Assembly: GCA_043804635.1 (NCBI GenBank)
Contig: JAZDIU010000027.1
Span: forward strand, 1-44,871
Source: JAZDIU01 sp043804635
GTDB taxonomy: Bacteria; Chloroflexota; Dehalococcoidia; Dehalococcoidales; UBA2162
Length of the DNA stretch: 44,871 bases
Reading direction: 5' to 3'
Shown: piece after piece, positions 6,641-15,263 of the stretch
Numbering within the stretch: position 1 is the first letter of the stretch
Layout: each line of letters begins with the position of its first letter
The notes under the pieces: generated by a model
Seen by the model: the letters and a program-made list of their open reading frames with translations, nothing else
Databases searched by the model: none
What the model was told of the DNA's origin: nothing
Translations under genes and position numbers: made by a program

Positions 6641-6853
6641 ATGAGTTCCATAGATTCGCATAAGCGCTCGTTAATGAAGGCAGCTATTTATAAACTGGGC
6701 AGTGTTGCCGTTCTCGCCCTGCTGTCCTGGATATTCACTCGCGATTTGGTAAAGATGTCCGGCATTACACTTTCTTACGAGTTTATTGCCATAATCGGCT
6801 ATTACGTTCATGAAAGAATATGGGAGCGGGTCAGTTGGGGTAGAAGGCATTGA
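6641..6853 (+). CDS. DUF2061-like small membrane protein
   Basis: About 70 residues. A basic N-terminus (DSHKRSLMKAAIYK), a first hydrophobic helix (about 19-34, LGSVAVLALLSWIFT), a second (about 44-60, EFIAIIGYYVHERIW) and the closing WERVSWGRRH match the DUF2061 pattern of paired inner-membrane helices ending in an H-E-R-x-W motif. Function unknown. ATG at 6641 is chosen because AGGAG lies five bases upstream; an in-frame ATG at 6611 lacks one. GATAAT at 6600-6605 may be its -10 box. Confidence 0.7.
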   Translation: MSSIDSHKRSLMKAAIYKLGSVAVLALLSWIFTRDLVKMSGITLSYEFIAIIGYYVHERIWERVSWGRRH

Positions 6854-6910
6854 CATTATATCGTCATACCGATATAATTGAAGCTAATATATCGTTATAG
6901 CGATATATTA
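6850..6910 (+). promoter_or_regulatory. Consensus promoter overlaid by two palindromic operators
   Basis: TTGACA (6850-6855), 17-base spacer, TATAAT (6873-6878): a full consensus sigma-70 promoter. Palindrome 1, ATTATATCG-N6-CGATATAAT (6855-6878), fills the spacer and the -10 box. Palindrome 2, TAATATATCG-N6-CGATATATTA (6885-6910), covers the transcription start and leader. Centres are 31 bp apart, about three helical turns. This is a textbook layout for tight repression by a dimeric regulator not identified here. Confidence 0.8.
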
Positions 6911-6914
6911 AATT

Positions 6915-7235
6915 ATGAGTAACTTTGAATTACCTTCTCTCAAATGTTTACGTTGCGAACATACCTGGATACCGCGCCAGCCAGCGCCACCCAAAGTGTG
7001 CCCTCATTGCAATTCACCCTACTGGGACAAACCGCGGTGGAAGCGGACCAAGCAAATAGTGATAGTCCCCCAGGTACCAGCAACTCAACCACTGGTAACC
7101 CAGCCGACCCCGCCAGTCAAAGGCAGATGCCCCAGATGCGGCTCGATGACTATATGGCAGACTATGACTAATCCCCCGATGTCCTTCTGCCGGGAGTGCG
7201 GTTACGAGTTCGAGTGGTCATTCGGGGATAAGTAA
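6915..7235 (+). CDS. Double zinc-ribbon protein under operator control
   Basis: A 106-residue protein with two four-cysteine ribbons: CLRC...CPHC near residues 10-33 and CPRC...CREC near 72-95, joined by a Pro/Val/Gln-rich linker. The ribbons are of the rubredoxin/zinc-beta-ribbon type, used for metal, nucleic-acid or protein binding. No enzymatic domain. The ATG at 6915 is five bases after a palindrome in the leader and no Shine-Dalgarno is present. Its promoter is the best in the window and is covered by two operators, so expression is probably off except under a specific signal (metal or redox stress are guesses). Confidence 0.65.
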   Translation: MSNFELPSLKCLRCEHTWIPRQPAPPKVCPHCNSPYWDKPRWKRTKQIVIVPQVPATQPLVTQPTPPVKGRCPRCGSMTIWQTMTNPPMSFCRECGYEFEWSFGDK

Positions 7236-7249
7236 TATTTTAAAAAACC

Positions 7250-8518
7250 TTATACTTTCTTCACAACCGGGATTACTAAAGGGCCTTCGGGGATGATTGC
7301 TATCTCTGCATTCTTACCCAAAACCCTGAGGGCTTTATTCAGCCCTTCTTCGAGGGAATGGATTGGCGTAACCATCATCTGACTGGCTTCACTGTCCTTG
7401 AGACCAGATAGAAGGTAGATAGTATGATTTAGCTGAGTTCGGGCTAAAATCTGATTCTGCCAGCCAACGCCGCCGGAATTATCTGTTGAATTCAAAGCAT
7501 GTAAAACTTCTTCAGGTGAATGTACCGAGGCGTGTAAAGACCTGAATGATTCCGGACCGATGCCGTCAGGGCAAGCCGATGCCGCAATTATAATCCCGCC
7601 ATCACGAGTTATTTGTGATGCCACGTCTATTCCTTTACAAGCCTGGTAGAAATCACAATCGAGCGGCGCTCCCCCATTGGTAACTATAGTTATATCTACC
7701 TTGTGGTCGATTTCTGCCTCCACTATCGCCCTCTCGGTTTCACATCCCTGCTGATGAGCCAGCCAGGGATTTCCGGCAAAAACGTGGGTGATTTGCTTTT
7801 CCTGATTGAGAAGAACGTTTACAATGAAATCCAGATTAGCCATTCTAGCCTGCTCTACCATATCTTCATGGATAGGATTACCTTCCAGTACCCCTGCCCT
7901 GACATTTGGATGGTTTATCATTTCATAACTGTGATTCTTTCTTATCGCTCTAGCACTGCTTACCCCGGGAAATATACTCTTCCTTCCGCCGGAAAAACCA
8001 GCAAAGAAATGCGGCTCGATAAAGCCGGTACTGATTCGAAAATCGGCTTCAACTACTTCAGAATTAACTTCTACCGGAGTGCCGAAAGTACTTAGGCCTA
8101 GCGAAGTGACGCGGTCAGGGTTATGGTTGATGACCCGGTAATTCTTAACGATATTCGAGCCTAATTTATCGATAAGCTGCTCTTGACTCAACGGAGAATG
8201 CAAACCCAGGGCAATTATAATCGTAATGTTCTCTCTGGAGATTTTTCCTTCTAATTCCTCGATAATTACCGGCAAGATTCGGTCGTCCGGGCAGGCTCTG
8301 GTGTTATCGGTGGTGATTATCACCACTTTATCGTTCTTGCGGACACATTCATTTAGATTCGTAACACCAATCGGATTTCTCAGAGCCTCCCGTATCGCTT
8401 TTCGGTCATCCTGAAGCCCCGGAGTCCGCTTGCTGGATAAGCTATAGCTGGTGTTTCGACTCGGCACCTCCAAAGACAGGTGAGAATCCCCATAAGGTAA
8501 TTTAACCTTTAGACCCAT
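7250..8518 (-). CDS. larA: LarA-family nickel-dependent racemase homologue
   Basis: A 422-residue protein of the LarA/DUF2088 family. LarA interconverts D- and L-lactate (relatives use other 2-hydroxy acids) with a nickel-pincer cofactor. The metal and catalytic residues of the Lactobacillus enzyme have counterparts: His107 (ALGLHSP), His170 (EPHFFAGFSGGRK), Lys180 and His196 (KNHSYEM). No larB, larC or larE cofactor genes are in the window, so substrate and cofactor supply are open. The gene reads alone on minus between the zinc-ribbon gene (convergent) and dnaN. ATG at 8518 has no clear ribosome site. Confidence 0.82.
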   Translation of the reverse strand: MGLKVKLPYGDSHLSLEVPSRNTSYSLSSKRTPGLQDDRKAIREALRNPIGVTNLNECVRKNDKVVIITTDNTRACPDDRILPVIIEELEGKISRENITIIIALGLHSPLSQEQLIDKLGSNIVKNYRVINHNPDRVTSLGLSTFGTPVEVNSEVVEADFRISTGFIEPHFFAGFSGGRKSIFPGVSSARAIRKNHSYEMINHPNVRAGVLEGNPIHEDMVEQARMANLDFIVNVLLNQEKQITHVFAGNPWLAHQQGCETERAIVEAEIDHKVDITIVTNGGAPLDCDFYQACKGIDVASQITRDGGIIIAASACPDGIGPESFRSLHASVHSPEEVLHALNSTDNSGGVGWQNQILARTQLNHTIYLLSGLKDSEASQMMVTPIHSLEEGLNKALRVLGKNAEIAIIPEGPLVIPVVKKV

Positions 8519-8684
8519 AAACTTTGATTCCAGTTACTTTCAGTCGGAATAATAAGCCTAAGCTTAGAACTTATGATTACATCTTTGAGTGTTGGCAAAT
8601 GGAGATAGTTCTCGAATCCTATGACAGGAATCTGACACCACAACAACTATTCTATGGAGTTTTGTGCAGTCGAGTCAAAATTTG

Positions 8685-9800
8685 TTACCACTGCACAAAC
8701 ATCGGCATAACAACGTGGATGTAGTTATCCACGCCTACGGGACGGATAACACCGGGACTGGAAGGGCTGGTCGTCTCTAGAGCCACTCGCAATTCTCCAA
8801 GAACGCTGAGCACATCGATTAAGTACTTGCCGTTGAAGGCAATCTTCGACTCCTCGCCCTCGACTTTAGCATCCACATCGCCGGTATTTTCACCGACGTC
8901 CTCAGAACGGGCGGAAACTGTCATCTTGCCTTCGGATACTACCAGACGGACGATACCGCTGCCATCGCGGGCGAAGATGGAGGCGGTCTTGGTCGCCCTC
9001 AAGAATTCGGCAACGTCAACTTCTGCCCGGCTGGAAAACTTCTGTGGAATAAGCTGGGAATATTGAGGGAACGTCCCCTGAATTAGCTGGGACACCAGCT
9101 CGGTATCTTTCAAAGTGAACAGGACCTGGCTCTTATTAGGATTGACCGTCACCTGGACTTTTTCCTCATCATCAGCCATAAGCCGGTTTAGCTCAGCGAG
9201 GGTCCGGGCTGGAATAATGACTTCGGCTTTTTGACTGACTGGGGTAAGTAACGGCAGGGTGTAAACAGCCAACCTGAAGCCGTCGGCCGCCGCCAGCGTT
9301 AACAAACTGCCCTCGAACTGGGCATTAACACCGGTGAGGACCGGACGGGATTCTTCTGTTGCCGCCGCAAAAACGACCTGGCTAATGGCACGTCTGAAAG
9401 CTGTTAGCTCGACACCGGTGGCGATGCCATCGCTGACCTTCGGTATTGGGGGAAAATCCTTGGCATCGATTCCGCTTATCCGCGCCTCGAACCGGGCACA
9501 TTTTAATCCCAGCGTCTTAGTCCTAGGGGCGATATTAATACTAACGTCCTCATTTGGCAAAGAGTTCACAAATTCAATAAGGAGTCGGGCGGGAACCGTA
9601 ATGGACCCTTCACTATCTACTTTAGCATCAATCCAGTGGCTGACGGCAATCTCGAGATTGGTAGCCACCAGCTTGAGGCGGCCCTGGTCTGTAGCTAATA
9701 GAACATTATTGGTAATTGGTAACGTGGTTCTGGTAGCTACTGCCCGGCCCACCACTCCCAACCCTTTGCTTAAATCCTCTTGCTTGCAAGATAACTTCAT
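8685..9800 (-). CDS. dnaN: DNA polymerase III beta subunit (sliding clamp)
   Basis: About 371 residues, three repeated clamp domains, beginning MKLSCKQEDLSKGLGVVGRA and ending in the VMPMF-V type tail of beta clamps (HVVMPMFVQW). The ring encircles DNA and tethers the replicative polymerase. ATG at 9800 is preferred over the GTG two codons upstream because GGGG (9807-9810) lies six bases before it. It is not next to dnaA here; neighbours are larA and, upstream, the transporter gene. A TTGTAT-N18-TATACT promoter lies in front, so it is probably transcribed on its own. Confidence 0.95.
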   Translation of the reverse strand: MKLSCKQEDLSKGLGVVGRAVATRTTLPITNNVLLATDQGRLKLVATNLEIAVSHWIDAKVDSEGSITVPARLLIEFVNSLPNEDVSINIAPRTKTLGLKCARFEARISGIDAKDFPPIPKVSDGIATGVELTAFRRAISQVVFAAATEESRPVLTGVNAQFEGSLLTLAAADGFRLAVYTLPLLTPVSQKAEVIIPARTLAELNRLMADDEEKVQVTVNPNKSQVLFTLKDTELVSQLIQGTFPQYSQLIPQKFSSRAEVDVAEFLRATKTASIFARDGSGIVRLVVSEGKMTVSARSEDVGENTGDVDAKVEGEESKIAFNGKYLIDVLSVLGELRVALETTSPSSPGVIRPVGVDNYIHVVMPMFVQW

Positions 9801-9830
9801 ATTCACCCCCGATATTTAGTGGTGAGAAGT

Positions 9831-9860
9831 AGTATATAACAAAGAGTCAAGTTAATACAA
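9831..9860 (-). promoter_or_regulatory. Promoter of dnaN
   Basis: Minus strand: TTGTAT (9860-9855), 18-base spacer, TATACT (9836-9831), leading to dnaN at 9800. Confidence 0.45.
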
Positions 9861-9904
9861 GGGGTAGCGTTGAAAGCTATCAGCAGTCAGCATTCAGCTA
9901 TCTT

Positions 9905-11353
9905 TTACCGGAAAATAAGGTTGGCGTAGGGATAGCCCACGAAGGTAAAAAGCAAAATCATCGGAACTACCAAAATAACGCCGTAGCGGCCGAGGAAAGG
10001 CACCGGCACCCAGCCGCTGCCCACCACCAGAGCTGTGGAGGTAGTCGCCGAAGGCAGGGCAAAGGCTAAATTCGAAGCCGCCGCAATGCCTACTCCCAGA
10101 GCGGCCGGGTTGCCTACCCCGGCTTTAACCATTATGGGAATCATTACAGCGTAGACCAGTGTTGCTGAGACCATATTAGACATCACATTAGTCTGCAATA
10201 TTACCCAGGCGATACCCATAAGCACAAAAACATATAGAGGTGCCCCGGCGGCTAATGGCTGGAAGACTTTGGTAAGTAACTGAGGTATCCCCGTCTGAGG
10301 GTCGCCGACAATCTCACCCATAATAGCAATCGTTGCTACCAGGGCTATCGTCCCCCACTCCGTATGTTCCGCCATCCAACGGTCGAAATGCAAGACCGGC
10401 TGTTTCTTCACGGTTATGATACAAAGCAAAGCCGCACCGGCTAGAGGGGGAATGGCGCGCCCTATGTTGGTAAGGTAAGTCGATACACCCGGAAAAGCAT
10501 TCCGCCCCAAGTCTGGGAGCAGCCAGCATATAATAACCGCTAGGAACACCCCCACAGCAATCTTTTCCTCTAACTTCATTGCGCCCATTTCATTCTTCGC
10601 CTTACGAATATACTCGGCGCTCATCTCAGCAATTTTAGTGACGTCGGGACGGACCACAAAGCGATAGATAGCCAGAAGCATCAAATAGACCAACAGTCCC
10701 ATCGGGATTCCCCAGAGAAACCACTGGGGAAATGTAACTGTATAGCCAGCGTCTCTTTGTATCCAGTTAATAACCAGCAGGTTGCCGACACTGGCAATAG
10801 GGGTCATCACAAAAGAGGCAGTTGATGCCCAGGCGATTCCCATCATAACCATTGCGGCAAACTTGTCCCCCTTCTTGAAACCCATCCCCTCGAGCATAGG
10901 CGCTACGATTGCCATAAAAATAATACAGTTAGCCGTTAACGAAAGGACCATACCCATAAGAGAACAGGCAAGCAAGAGCATGGCTATCATCATCCATGGG
11001 CGGCCTCTGGCGAACCGCCGACTCATAAACCAGACGGCAAAACGGCGGGAGAAGCCGCTATCACGAAGTCCACCGCTCAATCCCATAACCCCGATGATAA
11101 ATAAAACAAGCCAGTTACCCCAGGAGACGGCAAATACCGACTTGGCAGTCATCGCACCGGTAACAATCAAAAGTATTATAGCGAGTAAGCTGGGATATCC
11201 GGTCCCGACGGTTGCCCACCAGATTATGGTGAATAAAAAAATACCCGCTATCTTCATACCAAGCGGAGTAAGCGGCTCGATAGGCGGCAGCAATAGAAAG
11301 ACAAGCAACAAGATAACTCCGAGCACTGGTCCTATCCACTTCGTGAGTTTCAC
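9905..11353 (-). CDS. DASS-family (SLC13) anion/dicarboxylate transporter
   Basis: A 482-residue membrane protein with about 11-12 hydrophobic helices. Family signs are the two substrate-site repeats: SLTANCIIFMAIVAPML (about 140-156) in the first half and NVMSNMVSATLVYAVMIP with ASNLAFALPSATTSTALV (about 435-452) in the second. DASS proteins move dicarboxylates, citrate or sulfate, usually with sodium. The substrate cannot be read from sequence. The GTG start at 11353 overlaps the TGA of rdgB (GTGA), so the two are translationally coupled although their functions seem unrelated. Confidence 0.8.
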   Translation of the reverse strand: MKLTKWIGPVLGVILLLVFLLLPPIEPLTPLGMKIAGIFLFTIIWWATVGTGYPSLLAIILLIVTGAMTAKSVFAVSWGNWLVLFIIGVMGLSGGLRDSGFSRRFAVWFMSRRFARGRPWMMIAMLLLACSLMGMVLSLTANCIIFMAIVAPMLEGMGFKKGDKFAAMVMMGIAWASTASFVMTPIASVGNLLVINWIQRDAGYTVTFPQWFLWGIPMGLLVYLMLLAIYRFVVRPDVTKIAEMSAEYIRKAKNEMGAMKLEEKIAVGVFLAVIICWLLPDLGRNAFPGVSTYLTNIGRAIPPLAGAALLCIITVKKQPVLHFDRWMAEHTEWGTIALVATIAIMGEIVGDPQTGIPQLLTKVFQPLAAGAPLYVFVLMGIAWVILQTNVMSNMVSATLVYAVMIPIMVKAGVGNPAALGVGIAAASNLAFALPSATTSTALVVGSGWVPVPFLGRYGVILVVPMILLFTFVGYPYANLIFR

Positions 11354-11961
11354 CCGGTTTCTCCTTCCTTTGCCAGCCTCTTGAGTATCGGATTTATTTT
11401 TCTGGCGGCTTGCCCGCGGTGGCTAACCCTGTTCTTTATCTCCAGGGGCAGCTCAGCCATAGTCTTATTCAGCTCATTAAAGAAAAAAACTGGGTCGTAA
11501 CCGAAGCCCAGTTCACCTTTGGGTTCAAAAGCAATAAATCCGCGGCATTCACCTGAGCTAAACTCTATCTTGCCGCTGGGGTCAGCCACCGCAATAACAC
11601 ACTTGAAACGAGCCGTGCGCTTTTCCCAAGTGACATCTTTGAGCCGGAGAAGGAGATAATTGACTCTATCTTTATCGGAAGCCCGCTCTCCGGCAAAGCG
11701 GGCTGACATCGGACCGGGCTTACCGCCCAGGGCATCGACTTCCAGTCCGGAATCATCAGCCAGAGCCGGCAAACCGCTTTCTCTAGCCAGGGCTACTGCC
11801 TTGAGCCGGGCATTTTCTTCCAGAGTTTCCCCGGTTTCATCGACAATGGTGGTAATACCGACTTCAGATGGGGTTACTAATTCGAAAGAAACATTCTTGA
11901 GTAGACTCTTATACTCACGAACTTTACCCGCGTTATTGGTGGCTAAAAGTAGTCGGCGCAA
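11350..11961 (-). CDS. rdgB: dITP/XTP pyrophosphatase (RdgB/HAM1)
   Basis: A 203-residue HAM1-family enzyme that hydrolyses dITP, ITP and XTP to the monophosphates, keeping deaminated purines out of DNA and RNA. Motifs: the N-terminal LLLATNNAGKVREYKSL, LALADDSGLEVDALGGKPG (general base region), FGYDPVFFF and the closing KNRVSHRGQAARK. The start is TTG at 11961 with AAGGGAT upstream; the family aligns from that position. It lies eight bases after the GYD gene and overlaps the transporter start by four bases. Confidence 0.93.
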   Translation of the reverse strand: MRRLLLATNNAGKVREYKSLLKNVSFELVTPSEVGITTIVDETGETLEENARLKAVALARESGLPALADDSGLEVDALGGKPGPMSARFAGERASDKDRVNYLLLRLKDVTWEKRTARFKCVIAVADPSGKIEFSSGECRGFIAFEPKGELGFGYDPVFFFNELNKTMAELPLEIKNRVSHRGQAARKINPILKRLAKEGETG

Positions 11962-11969
11962 GTTATCCC

Positions 11970-12251
11970 TTATATGCTGGTAATGAAATCATCCACACTC
12001 ATCGCCGCCATAGTCAGGGTCTGCAACGTCCCTCTCGAACCTAACTGCATTGCTACTCTGGCCATAGTCTTATTATCTTTAGCTTCCAGAATATTAACAA
12101 AGTCATATTGACCTAAAAGAGCATACTGGGCTAATATTTTAGCCCCCATCGATTCGACTTCATGATTAACTTCCTTTATTCTCATCGGATGGTCTTTCAG
12201 GGTTTTTCTTCCTTCGTCAGTCAGGGTAGTTAACATCACGTAGATTGGCAT
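11970..12251 (-). CDS. GYD-domain protein
   Basis: A 93-residue ferredoxin-like alpha/beta protein of the GYD family: MPIYVMLTTLTDEGRKT, a central GQYDFVNILEA (the G-x-Y-D signature) and MSVDDFITSI at the end. Members are often found with metabolic genes; their role is unknown. GGGGAGGTG sits upstream of the ATG at 12251. It lies 41 bases downstream of the FBPase gene and eight upstream of rdgB, so it probably belongs to an fbp-GYD-rdgB-transporter run. Confidence 0.78.
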   Translation of the reverse strand: MPIYVMLTTLTDEGRKTLKDHPMRIKEVNHEVESMGAKILAQYALLGQYDFVNILEAKDNKTMARVAMQLGSRGTLQTLTMAAMSVDDFITSI

Positions 12252-12292
12252 TTTACACCTCCCCTAATTTATTCAGGAAGCATCACTGCAAT

Positions 12293-13390
12293 TCAGCTAA
12301 GCTTTTTAAACTTTCCCTTCAGCTTTTTAAGCACCTCGGGCAATGTCGTATATTCCATCTCTTCGAGCGGTAAACGATGAGGCTCGAAGGGTCCGTGAGC
12401 ACGCATATAATCGGCGACATCGTTAGCTTTCTTCCGAGCATTATCGAAGGATATGTCGGCAAACATATCACGAGGTCCCACCAATTTACCTTCGGCAATC
12501 TGGAAACCGCAGGCTATTACCCGGGGCGGCCCATCGAAGCGCGTCGGTGTACTATCGGCGATAGATACCGGCATAAGCGGACCGTGGTGCGAGCCTCGCA
12601 TCCAGCCTTCTACCAGGATAGGCGTAGTAAACGGCTCGACTATTTCACCGACGGCAGGGAAGGTGCCCTGAGAACGGACGACACACACCGGGTCGTCTTT
12701 GCCTACATACTTCCCGGCAATTAAAAACAGGCGCTCCGTAGAGGATACCGCCGCTATTTCCTTACTGTCACGGTGATAAATCGCCTTGACCATATATCGT
12801 GAAGGCGCGCCGATAAAGACCAGAAGGTCGTAGATATCTTCGGGGGCATTGAATGTAATTTGCTTATGTTCCTTAATATCGAGCACTTCGAAGCTAAAAC
12901 CGTTGTGCATATTAGCGGCAATGACCAGACCGATAGTGTTAAATGGGTCGGCGAACATCTTATACAGCGGTAAATTCCAGGCTCCGGCGGAGGTCTTATC
13001 AGCCATCAGAATAATAACGGTTTCAGCGGGACGCTCTTCGAACTCCATTTCAGCCAGGCCGGGTCCCATTCCCCGGACATTGCCCGCAAAAGAATCGGCG
13101 AGTAAGTCTTGCCCGGCGCCGTGAAGCTTTAGCTTCTTGGCAACTGCCGTGCAATCGACGAAGGTATCCCAGGCAAGTTTATGGATTAACTTATTATCTA
13201 CGCCATGTTGATGGGTCATAATAAGCTGGGCATCGTCACCACACTTGGTTACGTGACAATCGATAAGCAGCCCTTTCTTTTTTGCCTTTTCCAGACAATC
13301 GCAAGCCTTGGCCAGGACATCGGGATGAGATTCGGAATGCCCCACAAAACCGCCGATGTCAGCTTTGACTGCGCTAAGAGTAACTTTCAT
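12293..13390 (-). CDS. fbp: Fructose-1,6-bisphosphate aldolase/phosphatase (class V)
   Basis: A 365-residue protein of the archaeal-type bifunctional FBP aldolase/phosphatase family, which condenses triose phosphates and dephosphorylates the product in one active site for one-way gluconeogenesis. Seen: MKVTLSAVKADIGGFVGHSESHPD at the start (given here in parts: KADIGGF and GHSESHPD bind metal in the family), DTPxKFD-like TPTRFDGPPRV and the long central GxGP region (VRGMGPGLAEMEFEERP). Length and ends agree with the family. GGAGG lies upstream of the ATG. With PckA at 35795 it suggests gluconeogenesis from C2/C3 units, as in autotrophic or acetate-using anaerobes. Confidence 0.92.
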   Translation of the reverse strand: MKVTLSAVKADIGGFVGHSESHPDVLAKACDCLEKAKKKGLLIDCHVTKCGDDAQLIMTHQHGVDNKLIHKLAWDTFVDCTAVAKKLKLHGAGQDLLADSFAGNVRGMGPGLAEMEFEERPAETVIILMADKTSAGAWNLPLYKMFADPFNTIGLVIAANMHNGFSFEVLDIKEHKQITFNAPEDIYDLLVFIGAPSRYMVKAIYHRDSKEIAAVSSTERLFLIAGKYVGKDDPVCVVRSQGTFPAVGEIVEPFTTPILVEGWMRGSHHGPLMPVSIADSTPTRFDGPPRVIACGFQIAEGKLVGPRDMFADISFDNARKKANDVADYMRAHGPFEPHRLPLEEMEYTTLPEVLKKLKGKFKKLS

Positions 13391-13405
13391 GATACCTCCA
13401 AAAAT

Positions 13406-13969
13406 TTAATATTCGATACCGGGCCGGGCTTTTATCCCTTTATTATAGGGGTGCTTGATATTCAAACATTCGGTTACCAGGTCGGCTAGTTCAACGAGCT
13501 TCGGATGAGCGTAGCGGCCGGTCAGAATAAGCTCTACGTCAGACGGCTTATCCTCGATAAGTCTTACGACCTCATCCTCATCCACCAGCTTCCAATCTAC
13601 AGCTACGTTTATCTCATCCAGCACCACAAGGTCGTAATCGCCACTTAGCACAGCTTCTCGAGCGGTTTCAAAAGCCTGCCGTGCCTGTTCTCTTGTTTCC
13701 GGCTTTATCTTTTGCGGGTCGGTAAATCCTCTTGCTCCGAACGTAGCTATCTTAACTCCTGGTAACTTGGATAGCACTGTCCACTCCCCGGAAAGAGGAG
13801 AAGAGCCTTTCATAAAAACGACGATAAAAACCTTGAGCCCGTGACTCAAAGCCCGGAGCACCGTGCCCGCCGCCGCCGTAGTTTTACCTTTGCCTTCACC
13901 GGTAAAAATCTGGACGAGCCCGGTCCTGGACTTCGAGGAAAGGTCATTTGCCGATGACAGTTCTGTCAC
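13406..13969 (-). CDS. cobO: Cob(I)alamin adenosyltransferase, CobO type
   Basis: About 187 residues. A P-loop (FTGEGKGKTTAAAGT), VLDEINVAVD and the closing NIKHPYNKGIKARPGIEY are hallmarks of CobO/CobA/BtuR, which transfers adenosyl from ATP to Co(I) of corrinoids. The GTG at 13969 is preferred: CAGGGAG lies five bases before it. An ATG at 13993 would lie only three bases after the -10 box and so could hardly be on the transcript. The gene is 15 bases upstream of fbp and shares a divergent promoter region with rmuC. It points to corrinoid use or salvage. Confidence 0.9.
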   Translation of the reverse strand: MTELSSANDLSSKSRTGLVQIFTGEGKGKTTAAAGTVLRALSHGLKVFIVVFMKGSSPLSGEWTVLSKLPGVKIATFGARGFTDPQKIKPETREQARQAFETAREAVLSGDYDLVVLDEINVAVDWKLVDEDEVVRLIEDKPSDVELILTGRYAHPKLVELADLVTECLNIKHPYNKGIKARPGIEY

Positions 13970-13996
13970 TAAAACTCCCTGTGGGAAAATCATCTT

Positions 13997-14026
13997 AGTT
14001 TAGCAAGCAAATTACGCTTGTGTCAA
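13997..14026 (-). promoter_or_regulatory. Promoter of cobO
   Basis: Minus strand: TTGACA (14026-14021), 18-base spacer, TAAACT (14002-13997). It probably starts the cobO-fbp-GYD-rdgB-transporter transcript. A TATAAT at 14053-14058 faces the other way for rmuC. Confidence 0.6.
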
Positions 14027-14093
14027 TAATAGTATCCACTTACCCATTGGGGTATAATGCACGAAAACACGAACAATCAGAAAGGAGGCAGAT

Positions 14094-15242
14094 ATGGAAT
14101 CCTTAGCAATCTTCATAGGTGGTGTTATCGTGGGCGCGGTCATCGTTTTCATTATCAGCCGCTTCCGGCAAAAAGATATGGAAAAATCGTTTTCGGCACT
14201 CTCATTTGAGGCTCTGAGAAAAAACTCTGAGGAATTCCTAAAGCTGGCTCACGAGTCTCTTTCTAAACAAACACAAACCGGGGTGGGGGAACTCGAAAGC
14301 AAAAAGAACTTGATTGACCAAACTCTGGCTGGAATTAAAGATGAGCTAAACAAAGTAGGAAAATCAGTTACCGACTTTGATAGCAAGCGCGAGAAAACAT
14401 TCGGGGAACTAACCACTCAGCTAAAGACAGCAGTTGAACAGACCGGTAAACTGCAGGAAACCACAAACAAACTGCAATTAGCCCTCGCAAATACTAAAAC
14501 TAGAGGGCAGTGGGGTGAAAGAATGGCTGAGGATATATTTAGGTCTATTGGGTTTCTCGAAGGTATAAATTATCTAAAACAGGTAACACAAGAAAATACT
14601 GCATCGCGACCGGATTTCACCTTTATCTTGCCGCAGGATTTGCAGGTAAATATGGATGTAAAATTCCCTCTTGATAATTATTTGAAATACGTAAATGAGG
14701 AAACCGAACCCACTAAGACTAGCTATAAAGAGCAGTTTTTGAAAGACACAAGGCAACGCATCAAGGAAGTAACAACGAGAGATTATATCAATCCTGAGAA
14801 AAATACCGTCGACTATGTTCTGGTCTTTATCCCGAATGAGCAGGTATATTGTTTCATACATGAAAACGACCGGTCTCTCTTAGATGAAGCACTGAGTAAG
14901 AAAGTTATCCTATGCTCCCCTTTGACGCTGTACGCCATCCTTGCCGTTATGAAGCAGGCAGTGGAAAACTTCAACTTAAAAAAGACCGAGGCTCAGATTC
15001 TATCTCTATTTGGCACGTTCAACAGGCAATGGGGCGAATTCAAAAAATCCATGGAAAGAGTGGGGGAACGAATCAAGCAGGCGGACAGTGAGTATGAAAA
15101 ATTAGCCTCAACGCGCAGCCGGATGCTCGAACGCCCTCTGAATCAAATCGATGCTTTGAGAAAACAGAGAGGTATTTTAGAATCGCCACCGGTTGAAGAT
15201 GTAACTTCTGAAGAAGATAGGCAGAACAAACAACCGAGCTAA
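14094..15242 (+). CDS. rmuC: RmuC-family DNA recombination protein
   Basis: A 382-residue protein with an N-terminal membrane helix (SLAIFIGGVIVGAVIVFII), a long coiled coil (about 30-135) and the RmuC nuclease-like domain (about 140-345; TRGQWGERMAEDIFRSIG, PDFTFILPQD, MDVKFPLDNY). RmuC limits recombination between short inverted repeats in E. coli by an unclear mechanism. AAAGGAGG stands six bases before the ATG at 14094. The gene is monocistronic and converges on serS with a 21-base gap. Confidence 0.88.
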   Translation: MESLAIFIGGVIVGAVIVFIISRFRQKDMEKSFSALSFEALRKNSEEFLKLAHESLSKQTQTGVGELESKKNLIDQTLAGIKDELNKVGKSVTDFDSKREKTFGELTTQLKTAVEQTGKLQETTNKLQLALANTKTRGQWGERMAEDIFRSIGFLEGINYLKQVTQENTASRPDFTFILPQDLQVNMDVKFPLDNYLKYVNEETEPTKTSYKEQFLKDTRQRIKEVTTRDYINPEKNTVDYVLVFIPNEQVYCFIHENDRSLLDEALSKKVILCSPLTLYAILAVMKQAVENFNLKKTEAQILSLFGTFNRQWGEFKKSMERVGERIKQADSEYEKLASTRSRMLERPLNQIDALRKQRGILESPPVEDVTSEEDRQNKQPS

Positions 15243-15263
15243 AATCTTATGTCTTCAATTAAT

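Noticed and set aside
10782..11384. 200-codon plus-strand frame opposite the transporter
   Set aside because: Antisense of hydrophobic codons gives long open frames; no start signal or domain.
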